Assembly: GCF_900475285.1 (NCBI RefSeq)
Contig: NZ_LS483370.1
Location: 248,001-312,000, forward strand
Direction of reading: 5' to 3'
Origin: Pseudomonas taetrolens
GTDB lineage: Bacteria > Pseudomonadota > Gammaproteobacteria > Pseudomonadales > Pseudomonadaceae
Length of the DNA: 64,000 bases
Under the pieces are notes generated by a model. The model made no database searches, had not been told where the DNA came from, and saw nothing but the letters and a program-made list of their open reading frames with translations. A program made the translations under genes and the position numbers. This document shows positions 1 to 8,929 of the stretch, one piece after another (position 1 is the first letter of the stretch; every line of letters begins with the position of its first letter).

Positions 1-1549
1 CGGTCAGGGTGGCGGCTGGGTGGCAGCGCGTGAGTTGGTCACCAGCGATAATTTTCATTGGTTGCTCGGTAACAGCCTTAAGGTTTCGCTCAGCGTAGCG
101 GCGATTGTCGTACCGCTTGCCTACCTGTTTGCCTATGCGCTGCAGCGCACCATGATCCCCGGAAAACGCATCTGGCGCGGGTTGTCACTGCTGCCGCTGA
201 TGGCGCCCTCGATGTTGCCCGGCATTGCGCTGGTGTACCTGTTCGGTAATCAGGGCATGTTGCGCGGACTGGTCTCGGACAACATTTACGGCTTCTGGGG
301 CATTGTTCTCGGGGAAGCGATTTATACCTTCCCTCATGCATTGATGATTTTGCTTTCGGCGTTGTCGCTGGCCGATGCGCGTTTGTTTGACGCCGCCTCA
401 AGCATGGGCGCGGGACCGTTCAAGGCGTTTCGCAGCATCACCTGGCCGGGCACCAGGCAGGCTGTGTTTGCAGCATTCTGTCTGGTGTTCACCCTGACCA
501 TTACGGATTTCGGTGTGCCGGTGGTGGTGGGTGGCGATTATCAAGTGCTGGCGCTGGAAGCCTACAAAGCCGTGGTTGGCCAACAACAGTTTGGGCGCGG
601 TGCATTGATTGGCATGGTGCTGTTGTTGCCAGCGCTGTTCAGCTTCGGGGTCGATGCCTGGTTGCGTCGTCAACACGGCGACTCGATGAGCGGCCGTGCG
701 CAAGTGTTCAAACCGGTCCCGTCGAAAGTCCGTGACCGCTGCTACCTGGCCATCGTGATGCTGATTTGCGCCGCCTTGCTGCTGGTGTTCGGGATGGCGG
801 TGTACTCGTCGCTGGTGAAGTTCTGGCCTTACAACCTGTCGCTGTCGCTCAGTCACTACCAGTTCAACGACACCGCTGGCGGCGGCTGGCTGGCCTACCG
901 CAATAGCGTGACCATGGCGTTGTGCGCTGCCCTGATCGGCACGGTGGTGATCTTTACCGGCGCGTATCTGATGGAAAAAACAACCGGTCAAAAGGGTCTG
1001 AATCTGGCGCTGCGCATGCTCAGTTTTGTCCCGATGGCGGTGCCGGGCCTGGTGCTGGGCTTGGGCTACGTGTTCTTTTTCAACATGAGCGGCAACCCGC
1101 TGCATGTGCTCTACGGAACCATGACGCTGCTGGTGGTGTGCACCATTGCTCACTATCTGACCACCGCACAAATGACCGCGACCACGGCCTTGCGCCAGCT
1201 CGATAGTGAATTCGAAGCGGCTGCGCTGTCCCTCAAGGCGCCGCTGTATCGCCACTACTGGCGTGTCACCGTGCCGATTTGCCTGCCCGCGTTGCTGGAT
1301 ATCGTGCGCTACCTGTTTGTCTCGGCGATGACCACCGTCTCGGCGGCCATCTTCCTCTACAGCCCCGACACCATCCTTGCGGCCGTGGCGGTGCTGAACA
1401 TGGACGACGCCGGAAACGTCGGCGGTGCGGCGGCCATGTCGACCCTGATCCTGTTCACCTCGGCGGGCGTCTCCCTGCTGCTGGCCTGGGCTTCGCGCGG
1501 CTTGCTGCGACGCTCCCAAGCCTGGCGGCAAGGTGTCCCTGCGCAATGA
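1..1549 (+). CDS. ABC transporter permease, two fused permease halves (2-aminoethylphosphonate type), 5' end outside window
   Basis: Inner-membrane permease of an ABC importer. The reading frame is open to the left edge, so the start lies outside; an in-frame GTG at 20 is probably internal. The visible part is about 515 residues, mostly hydrophobic, with two copies of the permease EAA-type loop: one around DAASSMGAGPFKAF and one around EAAALSLKAPLYRHY, each followed by a WP or VP turn. This marks a fusion of two permease domains, as in ferric iron and putative 2-aminoethylphosphonate importers (TIGR03262-like). The phosphonate assignment rests on the next two genes. The ATPase gene is not visible and is presumably upstream. 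The stop is followed after 44 bases by the binding-protein gene, so they are likely one operon. Confidence 0.85.
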   Translation, partial: GQGGGWVAARELVTSDNFHWLLGNSLKVSLSVAAIVVPLAYLFAYALQRTMIPGKRIWRGLSLLPLMAPSMLPGIALVYLFGNQGMLRGLVSDNIYGFWGIVLGEAIYTFPHALMILLSALSLADARLFDAASSMGAGPFKAFRSITWPGTRQAVFAAFCLVFTLTITDFGVPVVVGGDYQVLALEAYKAVVGQQQFGRGALIGMVLLLPALFSFGVDAWLRRQHGDSMSGRAQVFKPVPSKVRDRCYLAIVMLICAALLLVFGMAVYSSLVKFWPYNLSLSLSHYQFNDTAGGGWLAYRNSVTMALCAALIGTVVIFTGAYLMEKTTGQKGLNLALRMLSFVPMAVPGLVLGLGYVFFFNMSGNPLHVLYGTMTLLVVCTIAHYLTTAQMTATTALRQLDSEFEAAALSLKAPLYRHYWRVTVPICLPALLDIVRYLFVSAMTTVSAAIFLYSPDTILAAVAVLNMDDAGNVGGAAAMSTLILFTSAGVSLLLAWASRGLLRRSQAWRQGVPAQ

Positions 1550-1593
1550 TTCGTGGCTCAACCTACGCTCCCACAACCTCAAGGAACCGCATC

Positions 1594-2616
1594 ATGTTCA
1601 AGCCTCTTGCTCTTGCCGCTGCTGTCCTCACCGCTTTTAGCCTTAACGCTTTTGCCGCCAAAACCGAATTGACGGTCTACACCGCTCTCGAGGCCGAGCA
1701 GTTGAAAACCTATAAGCAAGCCTTTGAGAAGGCGTATCCGGACGTGGGCATCAAATGGGTGCGTGACTCCACCGGCATCATCACCGCCAAACTGCTGGCC
1801 GAAAAAGCCCGCCCGCAGGCAGATGCGGTCTGGGGACTGGCGGCTTCAAGCCTGGCGATTCTCGACCAGCAAGGCATGTTGCAAAACTATGCCCCCCAAG
1901 ACCTGGACAAGATCGGCGCCAACTACCGCGATGCAGCCAATCCTCCGGCATGGGTGGGCATGGACGTATGGGCCGCGACCATTTGCTTCAACACCATCGA
2001 GGCTGAAAAACAGGGCCTGAGCAAACCGGTGAGCTGGCAGGACCTGACCAAGCCTGAGTACAAGGGCAAGATCGTGATGCCCAACCCCGCATCGTCGGGC
2101 ACCGGCTTCCTGGACGTGAGTGCGTGGTTGCAAACCTTCGGTGAGAAGCAGGGCTGGCAGTTCATGGACGACCTGCACCAGAACATCGGGCAGTACGTTC
2201 ACTCCGGCTCCAAGCCCTGCAAACTGGCAGCGGCAGGCGAATTCCCGATCGGGATCTCGTTTGAATACCCGGCGGTGCAGCTCAAGCGTCAGGGTGCACC
2301 GCTGGACATCGTGTTGCCAAAAGAAGGCCTGGGCTGGGAGATCGAAGCCACGGCGGTGATCAAAGGCACGCCACACGAAGAAGCGGCGAAGAAGCTGGCT
2401 GACTTCTCTGCCAGCCCGGCAGCGATGGAGCTGTACAAGGAAAACTTCGCCGTACTGGCGCAACCGGGGATCGCCAAGCCGCAAACCGAATTGCCAGCGG
2501 ACTACGAACAACGCCTGATCAAAAATGACTTTGCCTGGGCTTCGCAAAACCGCGACAGCATCCTCGCTGAATGGCGCAAGCGCTACGACGGCAAGTCCGA
2601 GAAAGCGGCGCAGTAA
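1594..2616 (+). CDS. Periplasmic substrate-binding protein of the putative 2-aminoethylphosphonate ABC importer
   Basis: Extracytoplasmic solute-binding protein of 340 residues, family 1 type related to iron and phosphonate binders. I chose ATG 1594 because AAGGA lies just upstream and the product then begins with a clean signal peptide (MFKPLALAAAVLTAFSLNAFA, cleavage after AFA). The mature part starts KTELTVYTALEAEQLK, typical of this class, and contains ADAVWGLAASSLAILDQQGML. It should capture the ligand in the periplasm and deliver it to the fused permease encoded immediately upstream. 2-Aminoethylphosphonate as ligand is inferred from family resemblance (PhnS2-like, TIGR03261) and from the FAD oxidoreductase gene downstream; an iron or other organophosphonate ligand cannot be excluded from sequence alone. 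Confidence 0.85.
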   Translation: MFKPLALAAAVLTAFSLNAFAAKTELTVYTALEAEQLKTYKQAFEKAYPDVGIKWVRDSTGIITAKLLAEKARPQADAVWGLAASSLAILDQQGMLQNYAPQDLDKIGANYRDAANPPAWVGMDVWAATICFNTIEAEKQGLSKPVSWQDLTKPEYKGKIVMPNPASSGTGFLDVSAWLQTFGEKQGWQFMDDLHQNIGQYVHSGSKPCKLAAAGEFPIGISFEYPAVQLKRQGAPLDIVLPKEGLGWEIEATAVIKGTPHEEAAKKLADFSASPAAMELYKENFAVLAQPGIAKPQTELPADYEQRLIKNDFAWASQNRDSILAEWRKRYDGKSEKAAQ

Positions 2617-2640
2617 TTTTGCAGCTACGTAAATCCTTCA

Positions 2641-2714
2641 GGAGCGAGCTTGCTCACGATGCGGTGTCACGGACTCATCGCCGGGAGCCCATCGTGAGCA
2701 GGCTCGCTCCTACA
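2641..2714. repeat. REP doublet (family A) between the binding protein and oxidoreductase genes
   Basis: Two inverted copies of a palindromic element: GGAGCGAGCTTGCTCACGAT at the left and its inverted counterpart ATCGTGAGCAGGCTCGCTCC at the right, separated by about 34 bases. This is the REPIN arrangement of fluorescent pseudomonads. It lies inside what is otherwise one transcription unit, so it could stabilise or trim the upstream mRNA. Confidence 0.85.
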
Positions 2715-2740
2715 GGGGGTTTGCCCTTCAGGATGTGATC

Positions 2741-3868
2741 ATGACTCAACAGATTCTTATCGTAGGCGCCGGTATTCTCGGGTTGTCCCATGCCTATGCC
2801 GCCGCAAAGCGCGGGTTAAAAGTCCGGGTCTTCGAGCGCACCAGCACGCCGCTGGGCGCCTCGGTTCGCAACTTTGGCCAAGCGCTGGTGACCGGCCAGC
2901 CTCCAGGCGTAATGCTCGATCTGGCACGTGCAAGCCGGGCCATTTGGGGTGAGTGGGCGAAGCACGCCGGGTTCGGGCTCAAACGTAATGGTTCATTCCT
3001 GTTTGCCCGCACCGAGGCCGAAGAGCATCTGCTGGAAGCCTTTTGCCTAGGTCGGGCTCAAGCGCACGGTTATCGTGCCGAATTGTTGCGGGGGCGCGAT
3101 CTGCGGGGGCTGTATGACGGCCAGTTCAGCCATCACCGTGCGGCCTTGCACGGGCTGGACGATCAGCAAGTGTATTCGCGTGAGGCCATTCCGGCGTTGA
3201 TCAACTATTTGCACCGTGCGTTGGGGGTCGAATTTCACTTCTCGACACTGGTACGGGAAGTCGAACCAGGTTGCGTCCACACCACGGCGGGCAGATTCAA
3301 GGGCTCACAGGTGATTGTGTGTTCGGGGCATGATTACCAAACCCTGCTGGCCGAGCCGTTGGCCCGACTCAACCCGCGTATCTGCCGTCTGCAAATGCTC
3401 CGTGTCCGCCCGCAGGTGGATTTGAAGTTGCAGCACGCGCTGCTGACCGGTCTGAGTTGTGTGCATTACGGCGCCTTTGCCGATCTGCCGCAAGCAGCGG
3501 CGGTTCAGGCTGAAATTCTGCGGGACAGCCCGCATCTGGACCGGCACGGCATCCATTTGCTGATCAGTCCTACGCCTTACGGTGAACTGATCATCGGCGA
3601 TTCTCACGACTACAGCAGCGATCCTTCGCCCTTCAATGGTGAACAGGTCGACAACTGGCTTTTGCAGCTGTGTGAAGAAACGCTGGATTGCCGGGTGCAA
3701 GTCGTCGAGCGCTGGCAGGGGGTTTATGGTGCAAAAGGGGCCAGCCCCTTCACGTGGCTGGAGGTGGCCCCCGGCTTGAATGCGGCGCTGATGCACACTG
3801 GCGTGGGCATGAGTGTGGGACCGGCGATGGCAGAGAGCAATATCGCCAGGCTATTGGGGGAAAAGTGA
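2741..3868 (+). CDS. FAD-dependent amine oxidoreductase of phosphonate clusters (TIGR03364-like)
   Basis: DAO-family flavoprotein of 375 residues. The N-terminus has the dinucleotide-binding fold ILIVGAGILGLSHAYAAAKRG, and the C-terminus the family's GVGMSVGPAMAESNIARLL, where FAD is closed in. ATG 2741 is preferred over the in-frame GTG two codons earlier. Members of this clade occur next to phosphonatase-like enzymes and 2-aminoethylphosphonate transporters. Characterised relatives are reported to oxidise substituted aminoethylphosphonates toward phosphonoacetaldehyde; I recall this from the literature and it is not provable here. Its position after the importer suggests that imported phosphonate is deaminated or dealkylated by this enzyme. 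The downstream hydrolase expected for phosphonoacetaldehyde is not in the window and may lie to the left. Confidence 0.8.
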   Translation: MTQQILIVGAGILGLSHAYAAAKRGLKVRVFERTSTPLGASVRNFGQALVTGQPPGVMLDLARASRAIWGEWAKHAGFGLKRNGSFLFARTEAEEHLLEAFCLGRAQAHGYRAELLRGRDLRGLYDGQFSHHRAALHGLDDQQVYSREAIPALINYLHRALGVEFHFSTLVREVEPGCVHTTAGRFKGSQVIVCSGHDYQTLLAEPLARLNPRICRLQMLRVRPQVDLKLQHALLTGLSCVHYGAFADLPQAAAVQAEILRDSPHLDRHGIHLLISPTPYGELIIGDSHDYSSDPSPFNGEQVDNWLLQLCEETLDCRVQVVERWQGVYGAKGASPFTWLEVAPGLNAALMHTGVGMSVGPAMAESNIARLLGEK

Positions 3869-3914
3869 TGGCGCACGCTCAGCAACGCAGCCTGCGGCGG
3901 CGACCGGGGAGGGT

Positions 3915-5279
3915 TCAGATCTGCTCCGTCAGCGCTTCGATCTGTTCCTGGCGTTCGGTCTGGCTCAGCTTGGGGTGCGGGTTGAGCGACGACCATTGCG
4001 GGTGGGCGCGGGCTTTATTCAGAGCCTCTGGGAGTTTGCCTTCGCGCCAGGTTTTATCCTGAGGCATGGCGACCTTGATACTGTCGACTGCAGCATGCCC
4101 ACGGGCATTCAAGGCGTGGACCAATTGACGTTGGCGCAAGGCGAGCAAGCGCAAAACGCTGTCATCCACGGTCAGCTCGCGCTGCCCCTTGAACTTGCCC
4201 AGCAAGCGGCTGCCATAGCTGCGGGCCGTTTGCAGCGCGCCTCCGGCGATGGCCCCGGCCAGCGCTGCAGCGCCCAGTGTCAGGCCGCCCACCATCAAAT
4301 CCACCCCTGCACCGGCGGCGGCACCCGCCGCAATACCACTGCCCACCCGCACCCCCAATTGCTTGAGGGTTTCGGGATTGAACAGGTCATCGCCCCAGCG
4401 TCCGTCCAATAGCGGCAAGTCACCGGCGGCGGCATCACTGGTCCGGAATCCATACAGCTTGAGCAGGGCTTCGACACAACGCTGCTCACGCTGGCGAACG
4501 GCCTGGCGCAGCTCGCCGATGGCCTGTTGCTCGACGGCTTTATCGTTGACCACGCTGCGCCGGCAGGCGGCGCAGTCGATCAAAAGTTCTGCGATAAGGC
4601 GCAAGGCACTCTGTTGCCGGGCCTGGCGTTGCGCTTCTTGATCCGTAATCAGCCGCTGCAGGGCGTCACGCGAATGTTCCAGCAATAACGCCAGGCTTTC
4701 ATACAGGCGACGTTCGCCATCTTCAGGAGGTGCCACGCTGTCAAAGCGCACCAGCGCATGCAGGCCCAGCCGGGCCAGGGCGTCGCGCCATTCGGGTTCG
4801 CGGTGCTGCGGGCTGCTGACAAAATTGAGCACCGGCAACAGCGGCTTGCCGCAACTGGCCAGGACGCTGAGCTCGTCACGGTATTTGGCCAGCACCGGTT
4901 CGCGGGCATCGATCACGTACAGCCCGGCATCCGAAGCCAGCAGTTGGCGCAGGACTTTGGCTTCTTGTTCAAACCGCTGCCGGGCCTCGCTGCCGTCCAG
5001 AAAGCGTGCCACCCGGGCCGGGCCATCGAGGCGTTCGCCGGGGCGGTCAAGGCGCTCCAGGTAGTCGAGCAGGGCAATGGCGTCTTCCAGCCCCGGCGTG
5101 TCGTACAGCTCCAGCAGCGGGGTACCGTCCACTGATAGGCGTGCGCCTTCGACATGGCGTGTGGTACTGGGGCGATGGGACACCTCGCCGAACCCGACAT
5201 CGCGGGTCAGCGTACGCAGCAATGAGGTTTTACCGACATTGGTGTGGCCGACCACGGCCAGCGTCAATGGCTTAGTCAT
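3915..5279 (-). CDS. Era/TrmE-type GTPase with DUF3482 domain
   Basis: P-loop GTPase of 454 residues. The G1 motif GHTNVGKTS is at residues 11-18 and the G3 motif DTPG at 60-63. A C-terminal part resembling DUF3482 contains a glycine/alanine-rich hydrophobic stretch near residues 310-345 (GSGIAAGAAAGAGVDLMVGG), possibly a membrane-inserting hairpin. The gene overlaps the end of the DUF2868 gene by 8 bases, so the two proteins are translationally coupled and probably act together at the inner membrane. The function of the family is not known to me. The pair is common in Pseudomonas, so this is a conserved module rather than an acquired one. Confidence 0.85.
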   Translation of the reverse strand: MTKPLTLAVVGHTNVGKTSLLRTLTRDVGFGEVSHRPSTTRHVEGARLSVDGTPLLELYDTPGLEDAIALLDYLERLDRPGERLDGPARVARFLDGSEARQRFEQEAKVLRQLLASDAGLYVIDAREPVLAKYRDELSVLASCGKPLLPVLNFVSSPQHREPEWRDALARLGLHALVRFDSVAPPEDGERRLYESLALLLEHSRDALQRLITDQEAQRQARQQSALRLIAELLIDCAACRRSVVNDKAVEQQAIGELRQAVRQREQRCVEALLKLYGFRTSDAAAGDLPLLDGRWGDDLFNPETLKQLGVRVGSGIAAGAAAGAGVDLMVGGLTLGAAALAGAIAGGALQTARSYGSRLLGKFKGQRELTVDDSVLRLLALRQRQLVHALNARGHAAVDSIKVAMPQDKTWREGKLPEALNKARAHPQWSSLNPHPKLSQTERQEQIEALTEQI

Positions 5280-6663
5280 GGCCTGTCTCCAGCCAGTTCA
5301 AAGGAAGGCTGGTGGCGAAGGGCAACCCCAGTTGTTTCAGTGCGGTGTGCCAGTCGCCAAGGCGGTCAGCGTCGAGCGCTTGGCCGGGCGGGGCTTGCAA
5401 CAGCCATACACGGGTGTCCGCCGCACTGCGCGACAGTTCGCCAATCAATGCCAGGCTGCCGCGATCCGGCGAGCGGCGCGGGTCGCAGGCGATCACCAGG
5501 CGGGCAGGGGGAAAGCGGGTCATTTGCTCCAGCAACTTTTGCCGGGATTCGCGGCTGTCGAGAATGCCTGCGTCCATGATCGCGTCAGGTAGCTTCGGCG
5601 GCCAAGGGTGCTGATCATCCAGCTCGATGGCCACGATCAAGGCGCCATTGGCGTGCAAGTCGGTGTGCCCGGCCTGCACGTCGGGCAATTGCTCGGGGGC
5701 GATGTCATTGACGCCCAGACGTTCGCTGCTGGGCATCAAGCGTTCGCGCAATGGGCTATAGCCGGGAAGACTCAGGTCCAGTTGCAGCGCATTGCGCCCG
5801 GTTATCCAGCGCCACGCGCAAAAAGCGCAGAGCAGCAGGCGCGGGATCACGCCATAGACAAGCAGTACGCCCACCAGCCAGATCGCCCAAGCCTGACGCA
5901 ACAGTTCGGAATTGTAGCTGGTGTCATTGCTGACGCGGATCATCTCCGCGGTGGGTACGTTGAAGCCCAGTAAACCGGGCAGGGCGCCAAGGGCACGGGT
6001 CACGGTGACGAACACGTCGGCGCCGAGAATCGTGGTTTCCCAGATGAAGCCGTAGCGGCGGGTGGCCATGAGCAACAGCATCATCACCAGCGCGCTGAGC
6101 ATCGCCAGCAGCCACAGGCCATTGACCAGCGTGCCGAGCGCCCAGCGATTGAGCTTGCGCCGTTGCAGCAACAGCAGCAGGGCGGGCGCCAATTGCGCGG
6201 CTTTAGCATCGCGCGCGAGTTTTTCGCTGAGCCACAACCACACGCGACCGAGGCTGGCGCCCTGTTCACCGGCGAACAGCAGGCTCAGGCCCCAACTCAC
6301 GAGTAATACCAGATTGAGCCCGAGCAAGCTGCCCAGCGCCCAGAACACATTGACCGGGCCCTGGCCGTCACCCAGCGCGGCGAAGGCCAGCCCGGCGCCG
6401 CTGAGTATGGCGAGGACAACCAGAACCAGCAGCGCCAGGCGTGCGCCCTGCAGCCAATGCTGCAGGGCGCCGAGCAAACCATCACGCTCGGCCAGCCACA
6501 AGGCTCGGGTTTGCAGGCGCGCGGCGAGGTCGCCGCCAGCGCTGCGGGCATGACGGTTGGCTTCAAGGTCATCCAGCGGGCCGGCATGTTCTTCGCGCAA
6601 GCGCACGGTTTCGGTCAGCCAGAGGCGTTGCAGTGGGGAAAGTTGAGTCACGCGACATTCCAT
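5272..6663 (-). CDS. DUF2868 multi-pass membrane protein, partner of the GTPase
   Basis: Integral membrane protein of 463 residues. Hydrophobic segments are visible around residues 75-95, 107-130, 180-205 and 255-285, and a soluble C-terminal part of about 170 residues is predicted. It ends in the first bases of the DUF3482 GTPase gene (8-base overlap), which defines a two-gene operon. I infer that the C-terminal domain or the long loops carry or regulate the GTPase. No catalytic motif was recognised. A slightly later GTG start (MTQLSPLQ equivalent, at about 6651) is possible instead of ATG 6663. Confidence 0.8.
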   Translation of the reverse strand: MECRVTQLSPLQRLWLTETVRLREEHAGPLDDLEANRHARSAGGDLAARLQTRALWLAERDGLLGALQHWLQGARLALLVLVVLAILSGAGLAFAALGDGQGPVNVFWALGSLLGLNLVLLVSWGLSLLFAGEQGASLGRVWLWLSEKLARDAKAAQLAPALLLLLQRRKLNRWALGTLVNGLWLLAMLSALVMMLLLMATRRYGFIWETTILGADVFVTVTRALGALPGLLGFNVPTAEMIRVSNDTSYNSELLRQAWAIWLVGVLLVYGVIPRLLLCAFCAWRWITGRNALQLDLSLPGYSPLRERLMPSSERLGVNDIAPEQLPDVQAGHTDLHANGALIVAIELDDQHPWPPKLPDAIMDAGILDSRESRQKLLEQMTRFPPARLVIACDPRRSPDRGSLALIGELSRSAADTRVWLLQAPPGQALDADRLGDWHTALKQLGLPFATSLPLNWLETGHD

Positions 6664-6742
6664 TCAAGTGAGCCGTGAGCATAACCGCTGTTACGTCGGG
6701 CAGGGTACTGCCTGCAGGGATGGCTCTGGTATCCTCGCCGGC

Positions 6743-7255
6743 ATGAAAAAAACTCTCCCCCTCAGCCTGATCGCAGCCCTCGGTGAAAACCGCGTGATCG
6801 GCGTCGACAACAGCATGCCGTGGCATTTGCCGGCGGATTTCAAATATTTCAAGGCCACCACCTTGGGCAAGCCGATCATCATGGGTCGCAAAACCTGGGA
6901 TTCCCTGGGTCGCCCGTTGCCCGGTCGGCTGAACCTTGTGGTCAGTCGTCAGACCGACTTGCAGCTCGAAGGTGCCGAAGTGTTTGCCACACTTGAGGCC
7001 GCCGTTGAGCGCGCGCAAGCGTGGGCACACGAGCAGGGCGTGAGCGAGGTAATGCTGATTGGCGGTGCGCAGCTGTACACCCAGGGCCTGGCAGATGCCG
7101 ACCGGTTGTACCTGACGCGAGTGGGCCTGAGCCCGAAAGGCGACGCGTGGTTCCCTGAGTTTGATCAGGCGCAGTGGACGCTGGTATCGCAAGAGCAGCA
7201 TGCAGCGGCGGATGACAAGCCGGCATTCAGCTTTGAGGTCTGGGAAAGGGCTTGA
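6743..7255 (+). CDS. folA: Dihydrofolate reductase
   Basis: Reduces dihydrofolate to tetrahydrofolate with NADPH; the product has 170 residues, normal for bacterial DHFR. Key features are the N-terminal LIAALGENRVIGVDNSMPWHLPAD, with the Met20-loop region and the catalytic acidic residue in LPAD, then GKPIIMGRKTWDSLGRPLPGR for cofactor and folate contacts, and IGGAQLY near the C-terminus. ATG 6743 was chosen over longer in-frame extensions because the family begins at this point. The gene is monocistronic; it is divergent from the DUF2868 operon and converges on tcyP with a palindromic repeat in between. Confidence 0.97.
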   Translation: MKKTLPLSLIAALGENRVIGVDNSMPWHLPADFKYFKATTLGKPIIMGRKTWDSLGRPLPGRLNLVVSRQTDLQLEGAEVFATLEAAVERAQAWAHEQGVSEVMLIGGAQLYTQGLADADRLYLTRVGLSPKGDAWFPEFDQAQWTLVSQEQHAAADDKPAFSFEVWERA

Positions 7256-7268
7256 AGTAGCCACATAC

Positions 7269-7300
7269 CCTGCAGGAGCGAGCAAGCCCGCTCCTGCAGG
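7269..7300. repeat. Palindromic repeat (family A) between convergent folA and tcyP
   Basis: A near-perfect inverted repeat with arms CCTGCAGGAGCG and CGCTCCTGCAGG around a short AG-rich centre. It sits in the 63-base gap between two convergent genes and could serve as a bidirectional terminator or mRNA end-stabiliser. The core GGAGCGAGCAAGC-type sequence matches the other family A elements in the window. Confidence 0.75.
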
Positions 7301-7318
7301 GGCACAGGCGTGCAGGGC

Positions 7319-8710
7319 TTAGGCGTGCGCCAGGTCCCCATGATCGTCTTCGGCCAGAATGGCCTTGTCGGTCTGGTTCATGATCTGGCTGGTCACCGTG
7401 CCCGCCACCATCGCACCGCTGACGTTCAATGCGGTACGACCCATGTCGATCAACGGTTCGACCGAGATCAACAGCGCGACCAGCGACACCGGCAAGCCCA
7501 TGGCTGGCAGCACGATCAGTGCGGCGAAGGTCGCCCCGCCACCCACACCCGCCACACCGGCCGAACTCAGGGTCACAATCGCCACCAGTGTCGCGATCCA
7601 CAGCGGATCCAGCGGGTTGATGCCCACGGTAGGCGCTACCATCACCGCCAGCATTGCCGGGTACAAGCCTGCACAGCCGTTCTGGCCAATGGTCGCGCCA
7701 AAGGAGGCGGCAAAGCTGGCGATGGACGCCGGGATGCCCAGGCGGCTGGTTTGTGCCTCAATGCTCAGCGGAATGCTGGCTGCGCTCGAACGGCTGGTGA
7801 ATGCAAACGTCAGAACCGGCCACACCTTGCGGAAGAATCGCAGCGGGCTGATACCGGACAGCGACACGATCAAGGCGTGAACCATGAACATCAACGCCAG
7901 GCCGATATAAGACACCACCACAAAACTGCCCAGCTTGATGATGTCCTGCAGGTTGGATGTGGCGACCACTTTGGTCATCAAGGCCAGCACGCCGTACGGG
8001 GTCAGTTTCATGACCAGACGTACCAGACGCATCACCCAGCCTTGCAGGGTGTCGATCGCGTTCAGTACCTTGCTGCCTTTTTCCGGTTCATCCTTGAGCA
8101 ATTGCAGGGCGGCGACGCCCAGGAACGCCGCGAAAATCACCACGCTGATGATCGACGTAGGTTTGGCCCGTGCCAGATCGGCAAAGGGGTTCTGGGGGAT
8201 GAACGACAGCAGCAATTGCGGCACATTCAGGTCTGCGACCTTGCCTGCGTAATCGCTCTGGATAACTTGCAGGCGGCTCATTTCAGCTGCGCCCGCCACC
8301 AGTCCGTCAGCGGTCAGACCGAAGAGGTTGGTCAGGCCGATGCCCACCAACGCTGCGATCATGGTGGTGAACAGCAGCGTACCGATGGTCAAGAAGCTGA
8401 TTTTACCCAGCGACGAAGCGTTATGCAGGCGCGCCACGGCACTCAGGATCGAAGCGAACACCAACGGGATCACGATCATTTGCAGCAGTTGCACGTAGCC
8501 ACTGCCGACCAGATCGAACCAGCCAATGGAGGTTTTCAAGGTCGGGTTTTCGGCACCGTAGATCAGGTGCAGGCCCAGACCAAAGACGACACCGACGACC
8601 AGTGCCAGCAGGACTTTTTTCGCCAGGCTCCACGCGGTGTGACGGGTCAGCGACAAGCCGAACAGCAACGCGAGGAACACCAGCAGATTGAGGATCAGCG
8701 GGAAATTCAT
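7319..8710 (-). CDS. tcyP: L-cystine sodium/proton symporter, TcyP/YdjN type
   Basis: Dicarboxylate/amino acid:cation symporter family carrier of 463 residues, the same length as E. coli YdjN and very similar throughout. It opens with [19 protein letters not shown] and contains the helical-hairpin motifs [15 protein letters not shown] and [14 protein letters not shown], as well as [20 protein letters not shown]. It imports cystine (and related cystine-like compounds) across the inner membrane, linking it to sulfur supply and oxidative stress. It is divergent from pchP across a 219-base intergenic region that should hold both promoters; I could not assign a CysB site with confidence. Confidence 0.93.
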   Translation of the reverse strand: MNFPLILNLLVFLALLFGLSLTRHTAWSLAKKVLLALVVGVVFGLGLHLIYGAENPTLKTSIGWFDLVGSGYVQLLQMIVIPLVFASILSAVARLHNASSLGKISFLTIGTLLFTTMIAALVGIGLTNLFGLTADGLVAGAAEMSRLQVIQSDYAGKVADLNVPQLLLSFIPQNPFADLARAKPTSIISVVIFAAFLGVAALQLLKDEPEKGSKVLNAIDTLQGWVMRLVRLVMKLTPYGVLALMTKVVATSNLQDIIKLGSFVVVSYIGLALMFMVHALIVSLSGISPLRFFRKVWPVLTFAFTSRSSAASIPLSIEAQTSRLGIPASIASFAASFGATIGQNGCAGLYPAMLAVMVAPTVGINPLDPLWIATLVAIVTLSSAGVAGVGGGATFAALIVLPAMGLPVSLVALLISVEPLIDMGRTALNVSGAMVAGTVTSQIMNQTDKAILAEDDHGDLAHA

Positions 8711-8929
8711 GAAAGCTCCGAGGGGCGACTTGTACCAGTCTTTGGCTGCAACAATAGCGAACCGGAAATCCTAACAGGTTGATATATCTACAAATATACC
8801 GATGTGGAATGAAGACCTAGGTTTTTGGAATAAGACATTGGCGCAGACAAGACGATAGCGGTCGTGTCCGAGTTAAAAAATGTCATGCCGGTTTGTTAGC
8901 GTCGATGCCTTTAACGAGGAGCATAGCTG
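8711..8929. other. Divergent intergenic region tcyP/pchP
   Basis: 219 bases, more AT-rich in the middle (runs such as GATATATCTACAAATATACC near 8780-8800). It must carry the promoters of both genes. No operator was convincingly identified. The pchP ribosome-binding site GAGGAGC is visible just before 8930. Confidence 0.5.

Noticed and set aside
398..1582. Long minus-strand frame of 394 codons opposite the permease gene
   Set aside because: Composition is rich in His, Gln and Arg, a typical antisense shadow of a GC-rich membrane-protein gene; no start signal or family resemblance.
7310..8782. 490-codon plus-strand frame opposite tcyP
   Set aside because: Shadow of the symporter; low-complexity His/Gln/Arg product, while the minus strand encodes a clear TcyP.
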